This document shows, piece after piece, positions 1-10,066 of a stretch of DNA of 64,000 bases. A program made the position numbers and the translations under genes. Position 1 is the first letter of the stretch. Every line of letters starts with the position of its first letter. The notes under the pieces are model-generated. The model did no database searches and was not told the DNA's origin. It saw only the letters and a list, made by a program, of their open reading frames with translations. Source of the DNA: Sphingobacteriales bacterium (GTDB taxonomy: Bacteria; Bacteroidota; Bacteroidia; Chitinophagales; Chitinophagaceae); the NCBI GenBank assembly GCA_012270485.1, contig JAAXIF010000020.1, forward strand, positions 214,967-278,966, given 5' to 3'.

Positions 1-716
1 TTCCTGAGGCAAAAATTAGAGGATACAATGCCGGACGTTTCTCTTTCAATGTAAAAGGAGGAAGATGTGATATGTGCGAAGGTGGAGGTATGCGTGTGAT
101 TGAAATGAATTTCTTGCCGGATGTATACGTGCATTGTGAAAAATGTAATGGAAAAAGATACAATAGAGAAACACTCGAAATACGATACAAGGGAAAATCC
201 ATCAGCGATGTGTTGAATATGACCGTTGATGAAGCCTGTGATTTCTTCCAGCCTGTTCATTATTTGTATAGAAAAATAAAAGTATTACAGGATGTAGGTC
301 TGGGTTATATCACACTCGGACAATCAGCAGTTACGCTAAGCGGAGGAGAAGCACAACGTGTAAAACTGGCTACTGAGTTGGGAAAAAAAGACACCGGTAA
401 AACATTCTATATCTTGGATGAACCTACTACCGGACTTCATTTTCAGGATATCAGACATTTGCTGGATGTGTTGAATAAACTGGTAGATAGAGGTAATACC
501 GTACTAGTGATTGAACATAATTTAGATGTGATCAAAGTAGCCGATCATATCATTGATCTTGGACCGGAAGGTGGGGATGGTGGTGGATTGATTCTATTTG
601 AAGGTACTCCTGAAGAAATGATTCATAATAAGCAAAGTCATACTGCAAGGTTTGTCAAAGAAGAATTAGCTGTTAGGCCGCAAACTTCAAGTAGCAAGCT
701 GCAAGGAAGAAAATAA
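1..716 (+). CDS. uvrA: UvrA, excinuclease ABC subunit A (3' part only)
   Basis: C-terminal ~237 residues of UvrA, the damage-recognition ATPase of nucleotide excision repair. The reading frame is open from the left edge (first full codon at base 3), so the gene starts outside the window. Visible in order: the second half of the C-terminal zinc-finger module (CDMC followed ~26 residues later by CEKC), the ABC signature [12 protein letters not shown], Walker B with [10 protein letters not shown], and the H-loop region [11 protein letters not shown]. The last ~12 residues (from about VRPQTSSS) are low-complexity and coincide with AAGCTGCAAG-type repeat DNA of the kind found elsewhere between genes, so the extreme C-terminus may be repeat-derived. 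Identification is secure. Confidence 0.97.
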   Translation, partial: PEAKIRGYNAGRFSFNVKGGRCDMCEGGGMRVIEMNFLPDVYVHCEKCNGKRYNRETLEIRYKGKSISDVLNMTVDEACDFFQPVHYLYRKIKVLQDVGLGYITLGQSAVTLSGGEAQRVKLATELGKKDTGKTFYILDEPTTGLHFQDIRHLLDVLNKLVDRGNTVLVIEHNLDVIKVADHIIDLGPEGGDGGGLILFEGTPEEMIHNKQSHTARFVKEELAVRPQTSSSKLQGRK

Positions 717-765
717 GTGTATTATTACTTGAATATTGAGCACTTGTCTTCTTCCTTGTCCCCTG

Positions 766-1230
766 TCACTTGTCACTTGAACCTTCCCTTTTCATTTCAA
801 TATGTGGAATATTGTCTTCCAGATACATGTCACTGACCTGTACAAATCCCAATGACTCATAAAATTTCTGTAGGTACAATTGTGCTCCAATCCTGATGGG
901 CTGATCTCCGAAAAGTACTTTACAGGTTTGAATGGCAGTCTCCATTAATGTTTTACCGGCACCGGTGCCTCTGTAGGCGGGGGAGCTTACCACTCTGCCA
1001 ATGGATACTTCAGTGAAAGCCAATCCTGCCGGAAGTAATCGGCTATAAGCTACTAATTGGGTTCCATCCCAGCCCATCAGGTGCCAAGACGACAAATCTT
1101 TTCCGTCAGCATCCAGATACACACAATTCTGTTCTACTACAAAAACCTCACTTCTTAAATGCATGATCGCATATAATTCATGGGGTGTTAATTCAGTAAA
1201 GGGCTTATAATACCAATTAAAGGTGCTCAT
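766..1230 (-). CDS. ElaA-type GNAT acetyltransferase
   Basis: 154-residue GNAT-fold N-acetyltransferase of the ElaA type. It opens with the family signature W-x-x-K-PF-x-ELT, followed by LRSEVFVVEQNC. The acetyl-CoA loop region reads IGRVVSSPAYRGTGAGKTLM, and the C-terminal segment LYLQKFYESLGF fits the last strand and helix of the fold. The substrate is not known for the family. The gene is convergent with uvrA. Its last codons (SSDK-stop) run into ACTTGTCACTTG-type repeat DNA at 739-783, which suggests that the 3' end has been reshaped by an intergenic repeat. It stands alone, facing the oxidoreductase downstream of a short promoter region. Confidence 0.85.
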   Translation of the reverse strand: MSTFNWYYKPFTELTPHELYAIMHLRSEVFVVEQNCVYLDADGKDLSSWHLMGWDGTQLVAYSRLLPAGLAFTEVSIGRVVSSPAYRGTGAGKTLMETAIQTCKVLFGDQPIRIGAQLYLQKFYESLGFVQVSDMYLEDNIPHIEMKREGSSDK

Positions 1231-1334
1231 GTATATGATTAAATGATGATGGTGGGCAAAAATAATGGTAGTCCCACATTTATTTCACAACTTTGGCGCA
1301 TGACAGGGAAATTATCCTGTATTTCTACAACAAT

Positions 1335-2810
1335 ATGAAAAAAAGAATAGCCATTATCGGCGCCGGACCTGCGGGACTTACTGCAGCTTATTTATTGGCA
1401 AAAGACGGACAACAAGTGACCGTGTTTGAAAAAGATCCACAATATGTAGGAGGAATTTCCAGGACAGAGTCATACAAGGGATATCATTTTGATATCGGTG
1501 GACATCGGTTCTTTTCTAAATCAAAAGAAGTGGAAGATTTCTGGACAGAAATTTTAGGTGATGAGATGTTGGAAAGACCAAGAAGTTCCAGGATTTATTA
1601 CAACCATAAATTCTTTTCTTATCCATTGGTAGCTTTTGAAGCACTCAATAAACTGGGTATCATAGAAAGTGGTTTATGTGTATTAAGTTATCTGAAAGCA
1701 AAAGCATTCCCAATTAAAAATCCAACCAACTTCGAAGATTGGGTAACAAATCAGTTTGGTAAACGACTTTTCAATATTTTCTTTAAAACATATACAGAGA
1801 AAGTTTGGGGTATTCCTTGTAAAGAAATCAGTGCTGATTGGGCGGCACAACGTATCAAAGGACTTTCATTGAGCAGTGCTATTTGGAATGCTTTATTCAA
1901 GCCTGCTAAAAAAGCTGGAGATAAAGATAAAGTGATCAAAACCTTGATCGATTCATTTCGTTATCCCAAACAGGGGCCTGGTATGATGTGGGAAGTGTGT
2001 ACTGAGAAAGCAAAAGCCAATGGGATGATACTTGAAATGAATTGTGGTGTTCAGAATATCAGTTATTCCCATCAAAAATGGACAGTACACACGACTTCCA
2101 AAGGGTCTATTGGTGATTTTGACTTTGTACTTTCATCCGCTCCTATGCGTGAATTGATTGCCAGTGTACAACCGGCATTTCCTCAACAGGTGTTAGAAGC
2201 TGCTGCTGCATTGTCTTATCGCGATTTCCTGACCGTTGTATTGATTTGTAAAGATGAAGATGCATTTAGCGATAACTGGATCTATATCCATGACCCAAGT
2301 GTGAAAGTAGGTCGTGTACAAAATTTCAAGTCTTGGAGTCCATATATGGTTCCGGATCTATCGATGTCTTGTTATGGATTGGAATATTTCTGTTTTGAAG
2401 GTGATGGATTATGGACCAGCAGCGATGCGGACTTGATTGCATTGGGGAAGAAAGAAATCGAAAAGATCGGGTTGACAAAAGGAACTTCTGTTGTAGATGG
2501 TTATGTCGTTCGTCAACCCAAAGCCTATCCTGTGTATGATCAGGATTATAAAGAACGCGTAGCATTGGTTCGGCAAGGAATCAAAGCTTATCCAGGTTTG
2601 TACTTGGTTGGAAGAAATGGTATGCATAAATACAATAACCAGGATCATAGTATGATGACAGCCATGCTGGCTGCAAAAAATATCATTGCAGGGAATGAGT
2701 TATTTGATATTTGGGAAGTGAATGAAGATGCAGAATACCATGAAGGAGGCAATCGCGGAGCAGAGGATAAAGTTGCGGGAAGAATGATCCCTACGAAAGT
2801 GAATGCTTGA
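1335..2810 (+). CDS. FAD/NAD(P)-binding oxidoreductase, UDP-galactopyranose mutase-like
   Basis: 491-residue flavoprotein of the amino-oxidase/protoporphyrinogen-oxidase superfamily. An N-terminal Rossmann dinucleotide motif [15 protein letters not shown] (GxGxxG at residues 9-14) is followed by GGISRT and by GGHRFF (residues 55-60), the arrangement seen in UDP-galactopyranose mutases and related proteins. The C-terminus has the FAD-contact segment [22 protein letters not shown]. The likely role is in surface-polysaccharide sugar modification, but the substrate cannot be set from sequence. I chose ATG at 1335 ([14 protein letters not shown]). A longer frame would begin at a TTG at 1293, but that TTG overlaps the TTTG of a probable -7 promoter element (1292-1295). 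Confidence 0.8.
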   Translation: MKKRIAIIGAGPAGLTAAYLLAKDGQQVTVFEKDPQYVGGISRTESYKGYHFDIGGHRFFSKSKEVEDFWTEILGDEMLERPRSSRIYYNHKFFSYPLVAFEALNKLGIIESGLCVLSYLKAKAFPIKNPTNFEDWVTNQFGKRLFNIFFKTYTEKVWGIPCKEISADWAAQRIKGLSLSSAIWNALFKPAKKAGDKDKVIKTLIDSFRYPKQGPGMMWEVCTEKAKANGMILEMNCGVQNISYSHQKWTVHTTSKGSIGDFDFVLSSAPMRELIASVQPAFPQQVLEAAAALSYRDFLTVVLICKDEDAFSDNWIYIHDPSVKVGRVQNFKSWSPYMVPDLSMSCYGLEYFCFEGDGLWTSSDADLIALGKKEIEKIGLTKGTSVVDGYVVRQPKAYPVYDQDYKERVALVRQGIKAYPGLYLVGRNGMHKYNNQDHSMMTAMLAAKNIIAGNELFDIWEVNEDAEYHEGGNRGAEDKVAGRMIPTKVNA

Positions 2811-2818
2811 TATCATTA

Positions 2819-2932
2819 GCCACAGATTCACAGATTTTCATGATGTATTTTGATGATTGCATTTATCTGCGCTCATCATGACAATCATGAAAATCTGCGT
2901 TCCATAAAAGCAATAATCTGTGAATCTGTGGC
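2819..2932. repeat. Nested inverted repeat, family A (AATCTGTGAATCTGTGGC)
   Basis: The outer arms 2819-2836 and 2915-2932 are perfect 18-bp inverted copies of AATCTGTGAATCTGTGGC. A second inner pair, 2831-2844 and 2884-2897 (ATCATGAAAATCTG), nests inside. Related palindromes occur at 6273-6325, 9991-10035 and 31161-31208. It sits between convergent genes and could terminate transcription both ways, but there is no T-run. The arms are longer and more similar between loci than ordinary terminators. Confidence 0.85.
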
Positions 2933-2946
2933 AAAGATTGCCGCTC

Positions 2947-4308
2947 TTATCTCCCCGGAACAGGCACCACCGGTAAACTTTCGTTTCCTGATTCATTCAC
3001 AGATTGCACTGCGAAGAAATAATTGTCTTTGGAATACGGTAATTGATAGCTGTTATCCGTAGTGAATATTTTTTTCTGCCAAACAGCACTAGTAGTTTCA
3101 CGCATCAGAATATAATATCCTTTTACTTTTCCTGTCTTAGGTGTTGCCCAAGTCAATAAGCTATAATTGGTCAATCGTCTGGTTTCGATCTTCACATCTT
3201 CCGGCATAGCAGGTGCTTTAGCGAGGTTAGCCAGATTACTTAAGTTAATAGCCGTATTTTTACGCAGGTATTCAAAATCCATAAACTCAGGTAAGTCACC
3301 ATATTGAATACCATTTTCAAGACGTACATTTTGGTGTTGATGATAATAGTTCTCATTCATTTCTGTAAAACGAACAGCTGCATAACCCTGTTCTACAAAT
3401 GAAGTATGGTCACCACCACGTAGGAATCGATCATTGCGATAGATCATCACTACTTCCAGATTATCTACATAACGTTCTCCCACTTCTTTAACATATCGTG
3501 CCAGTTGTCGGGCTTTGCCATCATTCTCCAATCCCAGTTGACGAATATTCCTAGCAGCTTTTTCTGTTTCATAGGCAGGCAAACCTTCACTAAATACGCG
3601 GATACGTGTATTATCAATGATATTGGTTTCACTGGTATTATTGCTACCCATGATATCATTGTTCAATACCGCTTCAATATTCCAACCTTGGTTTTTTGCC
3701 TTGGTCGCCATAAATTTTGCACCCAATAATCCTTGCTCTTCACCACTTACAGTCACGAAAATGATGGTGGCGGGAAAACTTTTTTGGGTCATAATTCTTG
3801 CGCATTCAATCACGGCAGCACAACCGCTGGCATCATCATTGGCGCCGGGAGCATCACCAACACTATCTCTTACATTGGTACGCATATTATCGAGGTGACC
3901 ACTGATAACAAATATTCTTTTATCTGCCGTATCCGTTCCTTTCAGAATACCTACCACATTGCCCAAAATAACCGGTCTTTCAACCCTGCTTCCTGCAACG
4001 GGTTGAAGGGTAGTGGTATCAATAAAAGAGGAGAATCGTCCGTTAGACTTTTTAGCGAATTCATTGAATTTTTGCAAGAGCCAATTACGGGCTGCTCCAA
4101 TTCCACGATTGGGGTCTGATTGTGTACTCAATGTATTTCTGGTGCCATAGCTCACCATTTTGAGAATATAGGATTTGAGTGAATCAGCATTCACTTCTTT
4201 TACCATTTTTTCAATTTCCGGATCGCGCTGAATCAATGTTTGTGCAGATGAATAGAGTCCGAAGGATGTCAGGGCTAGAACAATCAATAATTGTTTTGTG
4301 ATTTTCAT
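2947..4308 (-). CDS. Secreted M28 family zinc aminopeptidase with FnIII-like tail
   Basis: 453 residues. An N-terminal signal peptide (MKITKQLLIVLALTSFG...SSAQ) is followed by an M28 peptidase domain. The co-catalytic zinc ligands and catalytic residues can be read: H138 and D140 (GHLDN), D158/D159 (GANDDASG), E190/E191 (SGEEQG), D218 (NNDIMG) and H301 (GGDHTSF). From about residue 360 the sequence resembles a fibronectin type III domain. The protein should act in the periplasm or outside the cell, removing N-terminal residues from peptides. It has no recognisable T9SS sorting domain. It lies downstream of rarA on the same strand, ~100 bases away, so it may have its own promoter. Confidence 0.88.
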   Translation of the reverse strand: MKITKQLLIVLALTSFGLYSSAQTLIQRDPEIEKMVKEVNADSLKSYILKMVSYGTRNTLSTQSDPNRGIGAARNWLLQKFNEFAKKSNGRFSSFIDTTTLQPVAGSRVERPVILGNVVGILKGTDTADKRIFVISGHLDNMRTNVRDSVGDAPGANDDASGCAAVIECARIMTQKSFPATIIFVTVSGEEQGLLGAKFMATKAKNQGWNIEAVLNNDIMGSNNTSETNIIDNTRIRVFSEGLPAYETEKAARNIRQLGLENDGKARQLARYVKEVGERYVDNLEVVMIYRNDRFLRGGDHTSFVEQGYAAVRFTEMNENYYHQHQNVRLENGIQYGDLPEFMDFEYLRKNTAINLSNLANLAKAPAMPEDVKIETRRLTNYSLLTWATPKTGKVKGYYILMRETTSAVWQKKIFTTDNSYQLPYSKDNYFFAVQSVNESGNESLPVVPVPGR

Positions 4309-4406
4309 AATATTAGCATTGGGTCTTAAAACTACATATAACAGCCATTCTTGTTGAGAGTTCTGTAGATAAGTCGGTAAAAGCCAACCGGTGAAGGGTG
4401 AAATGC

Positions 4407-5684
4407 TTAGTAATTGTATTTATCCTTCCAGCGGTCTTTCAAAAATTTCCTTAGTTCCTGTTCACGGGCATTATTGCCGGGTTCATAAAATTTTGTTCCG
4501 GCAATTTTTTCGGGTAGGTATTCTTGCGGAATGAAATTGCCTTCGCCCATATGTGAGTACTGATAGCCTTTGCCATAATCCATATTTTTCATCAATTGTG
4601 TAGGGGCATTTCTGATATGCATGGGAACAGGCAAATCACCATATTTATTAACGGCTGATAAAGCATCATTGATGGCTACATAGGCTGCATTACTTTTTGC
4701 AGAAGATGCGAGATAGGTAGCACATTGCGATAAGATGATTCTACTTTCAGGGTAGCCGATCTTATTGACTGCGTCAAAAGTGGTATTGGCCAAGAGTAAA
4801 GCATTGGGATTGGCATTGCCAATATCTTCACTGGCAAAAATGACCATTCTGCGTGCAATGAACTTCACATCTTCACCACCTTCAATCATTCTAGCGAGCC
4901 AATAAACAGCACCATTAGGATCACTACCGCGCATACTTTTGATAAATGCAGAAATGATATCGTAATGCTGTTCACCCTGTTTATCATATAAAGCCACTTT
5001 CTTTTGCGCTACTTGCATCACCAATGCGTCAGTGATTACAATCTCTTTCTGTGCGGTTTTGTTGGCTTCTGTACTAATCACTAATTCAAATAAATTCAAG
5101 AGTTTTCTAGCATCTCCTCCGGATATATTAATCAGTGCAGTTGTTTCTTGAATGGTTACCGTAAAATTTTGAAGTACTGCGTCTTTTTGTAAAGCATGTT
5201 GTAATAAGCGAATCAAATCATCATCTTGTAATGATTTCAACACATACACCTGACACCTGCTCAATAAGGCACTATTCACTTCAAAAGAAGGGTTTTCTGT
5301 GGTGGCGCCAATTAATGTGATGATCCCTTTTTCGACAGCACCTAATAAAGCATCTTGCTGACCTTTATTAAAGCGATGGATCTCATCAATGAATAAAACA
5401 GCCCCACTTGTATGCTTGGCTTCTTCGATTACTTCCCGAACATCCTTCACACCACTACTGATGGCACTTAATTGAAAATAAGGAGCTTGTAAACTATGTG
5501 CAATAATATTGGCAATCGTAGTTTTGCCTACCCCCGGTGGTCCCCATAGCAACATAGAAGGGATATGCTTATTCTCAATAGCAGTTCTTAAAATACTGCC
5601 TTTACCGGTCAAGTGTTCTTGTCCGACAAGATCATCCAATGTTTCAGGACGTATTCTTTCTGCTAATGGAATATGACTGTTCAC
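4407..5684 (-). CDS. rarA: RarA/MgsA, replication-associated recombination AAA+ ATPase
   Basis: 425-residue clamp-loader-like AAA+ ATPase of the RarA (MgsA/WRNIP1) family, which works at stalled replication forks. Seen: the N-terminal LAERIRPETLDDLVGQEHL, Walker A GPPGVGKT (residues 48-55), Walker B LFIDEIHRF (D100, E101), sensor 1 GATTENPSFEVN, arginine finger LLSRCQVY, and the C-terminal tetramerisation region with MRGSDPNGAVYWLARM and the YKYPH-like DYGKGYQYSHMGEGNF. Length and motif order are normal. It is preceded 42 bases upstream by a membrane-protein gene on the same strand. Confidence 0.96.
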   Translation of the reverse strand: MNSHIPLAERIRPETLDDLVGQEHLTGKGSILRTAIENKHIPSMLLWGPPGVGKTTIANIIAHSLQAPYFQLSAISSGVKDVREVIEEAKHTSGAVLFIDEIHRFNKGQQDALLGAVEKGIITLIGATTENPSFEVNSALLSRCQVYVLKSLQDDDLIRLLQHALQKDAVLQNFTVTIQETTALINISGGDARKLLNLFELVISTEANKTAQKEIVITDALVMQVAQKKVALYDKQGEQHYDIISAFIKSMRGSDPNGAVYWLARMIEGGEDVKFIARRMVIFASEDIGNANPNALLLANTTFDAVNKIGYPESRIILSQCATYLASSAKSNAAYVAINDALSAVNKYGDLPVPMHIRNAPTQLMKNMDYGKGYQYSHMGEGNFIPQEYLPEKIAGTKFYEPGNNAREQELRKFLKDRWKDKYNY

Positions 5685-5726
5685 CTTTGTAAAATACAGA
5701 AAAGATATTTTCTGATCGAGGAAATA

Positions 5727-6242
5727 TTAAGACAGTGGAGATGATTGGAATACATGTGCGAATTGCTTCAGCATTTTAAATGTCAAGATCACATGCACCA
5801 AAATAAGGATGCTGACTACCAGCATAAAACCGGCTACGCCTTTGATAATAGAAACAAAAAGACTGGAATCAATGCCCTCAGGCAAATTTGGTTGTGATTC
5901 CATGGCGCGTTCCACAAAATCCTGTAAAGCAACCGGACCGAGCATGTAAATACCTATGGCATTTAAAAAGAAGAGAGCACCCATACCCAGACAAACAAAA
6001 GCATTCACTCGAATCCAATCGCGCAACGAAGATTTGCAGGGAGCATTTCGGTCAATTCCGTTGGATAAAAATTTAAGACTTGAAAATGTATAAATCACCA
6101 AACCGGCAAACATGAATAACATGAACCACATGGGTGGATTGCTTAATGCCGGGATCAAAATCAGAAAACCCATCAAACCAAAGAAACAGGCAACGGGAAT
6201 AAGGATATAAGTCAATATTCGGTAAATGGTTAATTGTTTCAT
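5727..6242 (-). CDS. Four-helix integral membrane protein of unknown function
   Basis: 171 residues, not recognised. Hydropathy by eye gives four transmembrane segments, at about residues 10-33, 38-60, 80-105 and 136-158, with a polar stretch (FVERAMESQPNLPEGID) between the third and fourth. No catalytic motif was seen. It starts at ATG 6242 (MKQLTIYRILTYIL). It lies between aspS and rarA on the same strand and is separated from aspS by a family A palindrome that may end the aspS transcript. Function is open; it resembles small DUF-type inner-membrane proteins of Bacteroidota only in general terms. Confidence 0.7.
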   Translation of the reverse strand: MKQLTIYRILTYILIPVACFFGLMGFLILIPALSNPPMWFMLFMFAGLVIYTFSSLKFLSNGIDRNAPCKSSLRDWIRVNAFVCLGMGALFFLNAIGIYMLGPVALQDFVERAMESQPNLPEGIDSSLFVSIIKGVAGFMLVVSILILVHVILTFKMLKQFAHVFQSSPLS

Positions 6243-6272
6243 AGCCTTAAAGTTGATAACAGTATGTTTATT

Positions 6273-6325
6273 TTAAGCTACAGATGCACAGATTACATGA
6301 ACTAATCTGTGCATCTGTGGCTTAA
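6273..6325. repeat. Family A palindrome downstream of aspS
   Basis: Arms 6273-6295 and 6303-6325 form a 23-bp inverted repeat with one mismatch and a 7-base loop. The core is AATCTGTGCATCTGTGGC, the variant also used at the right arm of 31161-31208. It immediately follows the aspS stop codon at 6331 on the minus strand and probably also serves as the 3' hairpin of that transcript. Confidence 0.8.
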
Positions 6326-6330
6326 ATAAT

Positions 6331-8163
6331 TTACTGATTTTTAAGATCCAATTTAATTTGCAATTCATCAAACTGATGTGCGTCAATACTACTTGGTGCA
6401 TCGAGCATAACATCTCTTCCACTATTATTTTTCGGGAAAGCAATAAAGTCGCGGATACTTTCACTTCCTCCAAGAATGGAACAAAGTCTGTCGAAACCAA
6501 ATGCAATACCACCATGTGGGGGAGCACCATATTCAAAAGCACCCAATAAGAATCCGAATTTGTGTTGTGCTTCTTCCTCACTCATACCCAAGGCTGCAAA
6601 CATTTTTTCCTGCAATTCACGCTGGTAGATACGAATAGAGCCACCTCCAATTTCATTTCCATTCAATACCATATCATAAGCGTTGGCTTTGATATTTGAA
6701 TAAGGATGTTCTAAATATTTATCTGCGTTCTCAATAACCGGATTGTTATTGATCATTACACTGATCTGATCAGGCTTCGGAGAAGTAAAAGGATGGTGAC
6801 GTGCTACCCATCTATTTCCTTCTTCATCATATTCAAATAATGGAAAATCCAATACCCATAATAATCTGAATTCATCTTCTTTCCTAAGTCCCAAACGTTT
6901 ACCCATTTCAAGTCTGAGTTCACTAATGGCTTTACGCGTTCTTTCTTCTCTTCCCGCCAATACCAATATAAGATCTCCTGCTTTTGCGCCTGCCGCATCA
7001 GTAATGGCTTTCAGTTTATCTTCTGTATAAAATTTATCGACACTGCTTTTGTAAGTGCCATCTGCATTACACTTGATGTACACCAAACCCTGCATACCAA
7101 TCTGCGGACGCTTCACCCATTCTGTTAATTCATCTGTTTGTTTACGCGTATATTCACTACAACCCGGTACAGCAATGGCCAACACAGTTTCAGCATTATC
7201 GAATACACCAAATCCTGCACCATTAATGAGTTCACCGGTTGCAACGATTTTTCCACCTTTGAGAAAAGCAGATTTCAAATTAGCGATCTGCATGCCAAAA
7301 CGGATATCGGGTTTATCATTACCGTAGGCCCACATCGCATCTTCCCAGGTCATGCGTTCAACCTTGTCGGTGTAGTCAATATTCTTCACCTGTTTGAATA
7401 TGCTTTTGATCATTCCTTCAAACATGGTGAGAATATCTTCTTGTTCCACAAAAGACATCTCACAATCTATCTGTGTAAATTCAGGCTGACGATCTGCCCG
7501 CAAATCCTCATCTCTGAAACATTTTACAATCTGATAGTATCGATCATAGCCACTCACCATCAATAACTGTTTGAATGTTTGTGGTGATTGTGGCAAAGCA
7601 TAAAATTGTCCGGGATTCATTCTGGATGGCACCACAAAATCTCTGGCTCCTTCCGGAGTAGATTTGATCAAAAAAGGTGTTTCGATATCCATGAAATGAT
7701 TTTCATGCAGATAATTGCGAGCTGCACGATTTACGGCATATCGTAACTCCAGATTTTTTTTGACAGCATTACGACGAAGATCAAGGAAACGATATTTCAT
7801 ACGTAGGTCATCACCTCCATCCGTATCATCTTGAATCGTAAAAGGAGGAACGGCTGCTTTATTCAAGATCTTAAAACTGCTGATATGTATTTCAATATCT
7901 CCGGTAGGAATATTGGGATTTTTATTACTTCTTTCAGCAACAGCACCTGTAGCCTGAATCACAAACTCTCTTCCCAATGGTTGTGCATCCAATTCAGTAT
8001 TGAGTTCTTCACCAAATAACAATTGAGTAATACCATAACGATCACGAAGATCCACAAAAGTGATCGCACCAAATTTGCGAACGGTTTGTACCCAACCGGC
8101 CAGGGTCACTTGTTTTCCGGCATCACCGGTTCTTAACTCTCCACAAGTATGTGTACGGAACAT
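6331..8163 (-). CDS. aspS: Aspartyl-tRNA synthetase
   Basis: 610-residue class IIb aminoacyl-tRNA synthetase. The N-terminal OB-fold anticodon domain begins [11 protein letters not shown] and contains [22 protein letters not shown]. The catalytic core follows, with the flipping-loop region [17 protein letters not shown], motif 2 [19 protein letters not shown], a bacterial GAD insertion domain, and motif 3 [16 protein letters not shown] place the start at ATG 8163. A longer open frame upstream is only the translation of repeat DNA (family B, 8179-8210) and gives a non-homologous prefix. The mRNA leader is therefore likely to contain that repeat hairpin. The gene is divergent from the MFS gene. 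Confidence 0.96.
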   Translation of the reverse strand: MFRTHTCGELRTGDAGKQVTLAGWVQTVRKFGAITFVDLRDRYGITQLLFGEELNTELDAQPLGREFVIQATGAVAERSNKNPNIPTGDIEIHISSFKILNKAAVPPFTIQDDTDGGDDLRMKYRFLDLRRNAVKKNLELRYAVNRAARNYLHENHFMDIETPFLIKSTPEGARDFVVPSRMNPGQFYALPQSPQTFKQLLMVSGYDRYYQIVKCFRDEDLRADRQPEFTQIDCEMSFVEQEDILTMFEGMIKSIFKQVKNIDYTDKVERMTWEDAMWAYGNDKPDIRFGMQIANLKSAFLKGGKIVATGELINGAGFGVFDNAETVLAIAVPGCSEYTRKQTDELTEWVKRPQIGMQGLVYIKCNADGTYKSSVDKFYTEDKLKAITDAAGAKAGDLILVLAGREERTRKAISELRLEMGKRLGLRKEDEFRLLWVLDFPLFEYDEEGNRWVARHHPFTSPKPDQISVMINNNPVIENADKYLEHPYSNIKANAYDMVLNGNEIGGGSIRIYQRELQEKMFAALGMSEEEAQHKFGFLLGAFEYGAPPHGGIAFGFDRLCSILGGSESIRDFIAFPKNNSGRDVMLDAPSSIDAHQFDELQIKLDLKNQ

Positions 8164-8178
8164 AGAAATTTTTTTTGA

Positions 8179-8210
8179 GTCCATGGACCATGGACGATGG
8201 ACCATGGTCT
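8179..8210. repeat. Family B word repeat in the aspS leader
   Basis: Tandem and mirrored copies of TCCATGGACCATGG and GATGGACCATGG lie 16-47 bases before the aspS start codon, in the 135-base space between divergent aspS and the MFS gene. They can fold on themselves because CCATGG is self-complementary. The same vocabulary recurs at 31697-31786, 34813-35057, 35921-35960, 38931-38966, 39235-39303, 40136-40176 and 53571-53600. Confidence 0.8.
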
Positions 8211-8297
8211 TGCAAGGCCGCAAATATACTCCAAAACCCCCAAGCCCCGAGAGGATTTGACGATGGAAAAACTGTGATTTTATACCATCTTTGTAGA

Positions 8298-9443
8298 ATG
8301 CAGGCAAGCCGAACACGCAAAGTGAACAGAATATCTGTTGCCGTTTTCTTTTTTATGGCCGGTATTTGTTTCGCCAGTTGGGCGAGTCGAATACCGGATA
8401 TTAAGTTACAATTGGGATTAAGCGATGCAGGATTGGGTGCTGTATTGCTTGCCCTGCCTTGTGGATTGATGCTCAGTTTGCCCGTTTCCGGTTGGGCTGT
8501 TACTCGTTTCAGCAGTAAGACCATGGTAACCATTGCTGCAGTAGGTTACCCACTTACATTGATTGTAATTGGTTTAGTAACCGCCACCTGGCAATTGGCA
8601 GCGGTATTATTCGTATTCGGAATTTTTGGGAATTTATATAATATCTCTGCTAATACACAGGCAGTAGGGGTTGAATCATTGTACCAACGATCCATCATGG
8701 CTACCTTTCATGGTATCTGGAGTCTGGCCGGATTTTCAGGTGCTGCTGTTGGTACTTTTATGATTGCGCAACAGGTAGCGCCCTTGCATCATTTTATCAT
8801 TGTTTGTATTTGTTGTTTGGTGGTGGTGTTATTGGCGCAAGGAAAGATATTACCTGAAGATGCCAAATCAACAACCAAAACACCACTTTTCGCAAAACCG
8901 GATGCGACCATATTAAGATTGGGATTAATTGCATTTGGTTGCCTGGTATGTGAGGGCACTATGTTTGATTGGAGTGGTGTATACTTTCAAAAAGTAGTAA
9001 ATGCTCCGAAAGAATTGGTAACACTGGGTTATTCTGTCTTTATGGGAACAATGGCTACCGGCAGATTTGTAGGTGATAAACTGATCACAAGATTTGGTAT
9101 TCAACGTATGTTGCAAACCAGCGGTATTATCATCTGTACCGGATTATCCATTGCCGTATTATTCCCAACACTGGTACCGGCAACCATTGGTTTTTTTCTG
9201 GTAGGTTTTGGCGTATCTTCTGTTGTTCCGCTTGTATATAGTGCAACCGGAAAATCAAAGACCATGTCGCCGGGAGTGGCTTTGGCTGCTGTTTCTACGA
9301 TTGGATTCTTAGGATTTTTAATCGGTCCACCCTTAATTGGTTTTATTGCTGAGATAGCAGGATTGCGTTGGTCGTTTACGGTGATCGCGTTGATTGGACT
9401 GTCTACCACCATCATGGCTACTTTCATGAAATGGGATCGTTAA
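8298..9443 (+). CDS. MFS transporter, YbjJ-like
   Basis: 381-residue major-facilitator protein with about twelve hydrophobic segments. The first helix carries [20 protein letters not shown], followed by [22 protein letters not shown], which is strongly like the E. coli YbjJ group (ASWATRTPAIRD... LFGLSIGSM). The later segment [13 protein letters not shown] is the second-half cytoplasmic loop motif, and [16 protein letters not shown] is also shared with that group. The substrate is unknown. Start chosen at ATG 8298; upstream in-frame codons are repeat-derived. A TTTG at 8290-8293 lies only five bases before this ATG, so the message may have little or no leader. Confidence 0.82.
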   Translation: MQASRTRKVNRISVAVFFFMAGICFASWASRIPDIKLQLGLSDAGLGAVLLALPCGLMLSLPVSGWAVTRFSSKTMVTIAAVGYPLTLIVIGLVTATWQLAAVLFVFGIFGNLYNISANTQAVGVESLYQRSIMATFHGIWSLAGFSGAAVGTFMIAQQVAPLHHFIIVCICCLVVVLLAQGKILPEDAKSTTKTPLFAKPDATILRLGLIAFGCLVCEGTMFDWSGVYFQKVVNAPKELVTLGYSVFMGTMATGRFVGDKLITRFGIQRMLQTSGIIICTGLSIAVLFPTLVPATIGFFLVGFGVSSVVPLVYSATGKSKTMSPGVALAAVSTIGFLGFLIGPPLIGFIAEIAGLRWSFTVIALIGLSTTIMATFMKWDR

Positions 9444-9545
9444 ATAAAATCTAAAAGGACTCGGTTCTTCTGTAAAATCATTTTTTGGTCAAAGAATTGA
9501 ATGTTGTTCTATGTAACAACTTTTTGCACCCTGAAATGATTTTGT

Positions 9546-9992
9546 ATGAAACGACTTTTACTTTTTTCTACACTGATTGTATTCCTTTCTTCTTGTTCAA
9601 AAATTGTAGTGATTCCTGAACAAAGATCTATTGAAGGATCTTGGGTATTAGCAGAAGCCTCACGCAGCAATGGTTTTGGCTGGCAATATTTTCGATCCGG
9701 TTTGGAAGACGGCGTATTTGATTTTTATAGGAATGGTAATGCTGAATTTGATGATGGCTTTAGTTTGATGCGCGGAACATGGCGTATCAGAACCGTTTCT
9801 GGTGGTTACTATGATCAATATGGCAACTATTATGATCGACTCCATGATAGTTGGGAAGTGAATGTATACGATGCTTATAATCGTAGTTCCATCGATATGT
9901 ATTTTGATGAGATCGTAGTATACAACAATCGCATTGTAGCTACACATTATGATGGTTACTATATTCAACGCTATACATTCCGAAGAATATAA
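9546..9992 (+). CDS. Small lipoprotein, lipocalin-like
   Basis: 148 residues with a lipoprotein signal peptide (MKRLLLFSTLIVFLSSCSK; lipidated Cys17 in LSSC). After it, IEGSWVLAEASRSNG and the alternating beta-strand pattern (GVFDFYRNGNAEFDDG, RGTWRI, YTFRRI) resemble lipocalin-like DUF domains of Bacteroidota. It is unusually rich in tyrosine and asparagine in the middle (GGYYDQYGNYYDR). It should sit in the outer or inner membrane, facing the periplasm. No partner gene is evident. A family A palindrome begins almost at the stop codon and may act as terminator. Confidence 0.7.
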   Translation: MKRLLLFSTLIVFLSSCSKIVVIPEQRSIEGSWVLAEASRSNGFGWQYFRSGLEDGVFDFYRNGNAEFDDGFSLMRGTWRIRTVSGGYYDQYGNYYDRLHDSWEVNVYDAYNRSSIDMYFDEIVVYNNRIVATHYDGYYIQRYTFRRI

Positions 9993-10035
9993 TCTGTGAA
10001 TCTGTGGCAATAGATAGCCACAGATTTACAGATTT
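9991..10035. repeat. Family A palindrome after the lipoprotein gene
   Basis: Arm 9991-10008 (AATCTGTGAATCTGTGGC) is identical to the right arm of the 2819-2932 element. The opposite arm at 10017-10035 differs by one base. The loop is only eight bases, making this the tightest copy in the window. Confidence 0.8.
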
Positions 10036-10066
10036 AGGGTGGGATGTTTTTCATACTGTTACCCGT

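Noticed and set aside
1293..1334. Alternative TTG start giving 14 extra residues to the flavoprotein
   Set aside because: The TTG overlaps a likely -7 promoter element and the extra residues precede a standard [11 protein letters not shown] start.
8123..8533. 136-codon minus-strand frame over the aspS/MFS spacer
   Set aside because: Runs through repeat DNA and antisense to the MFS gene; no homology-like features.
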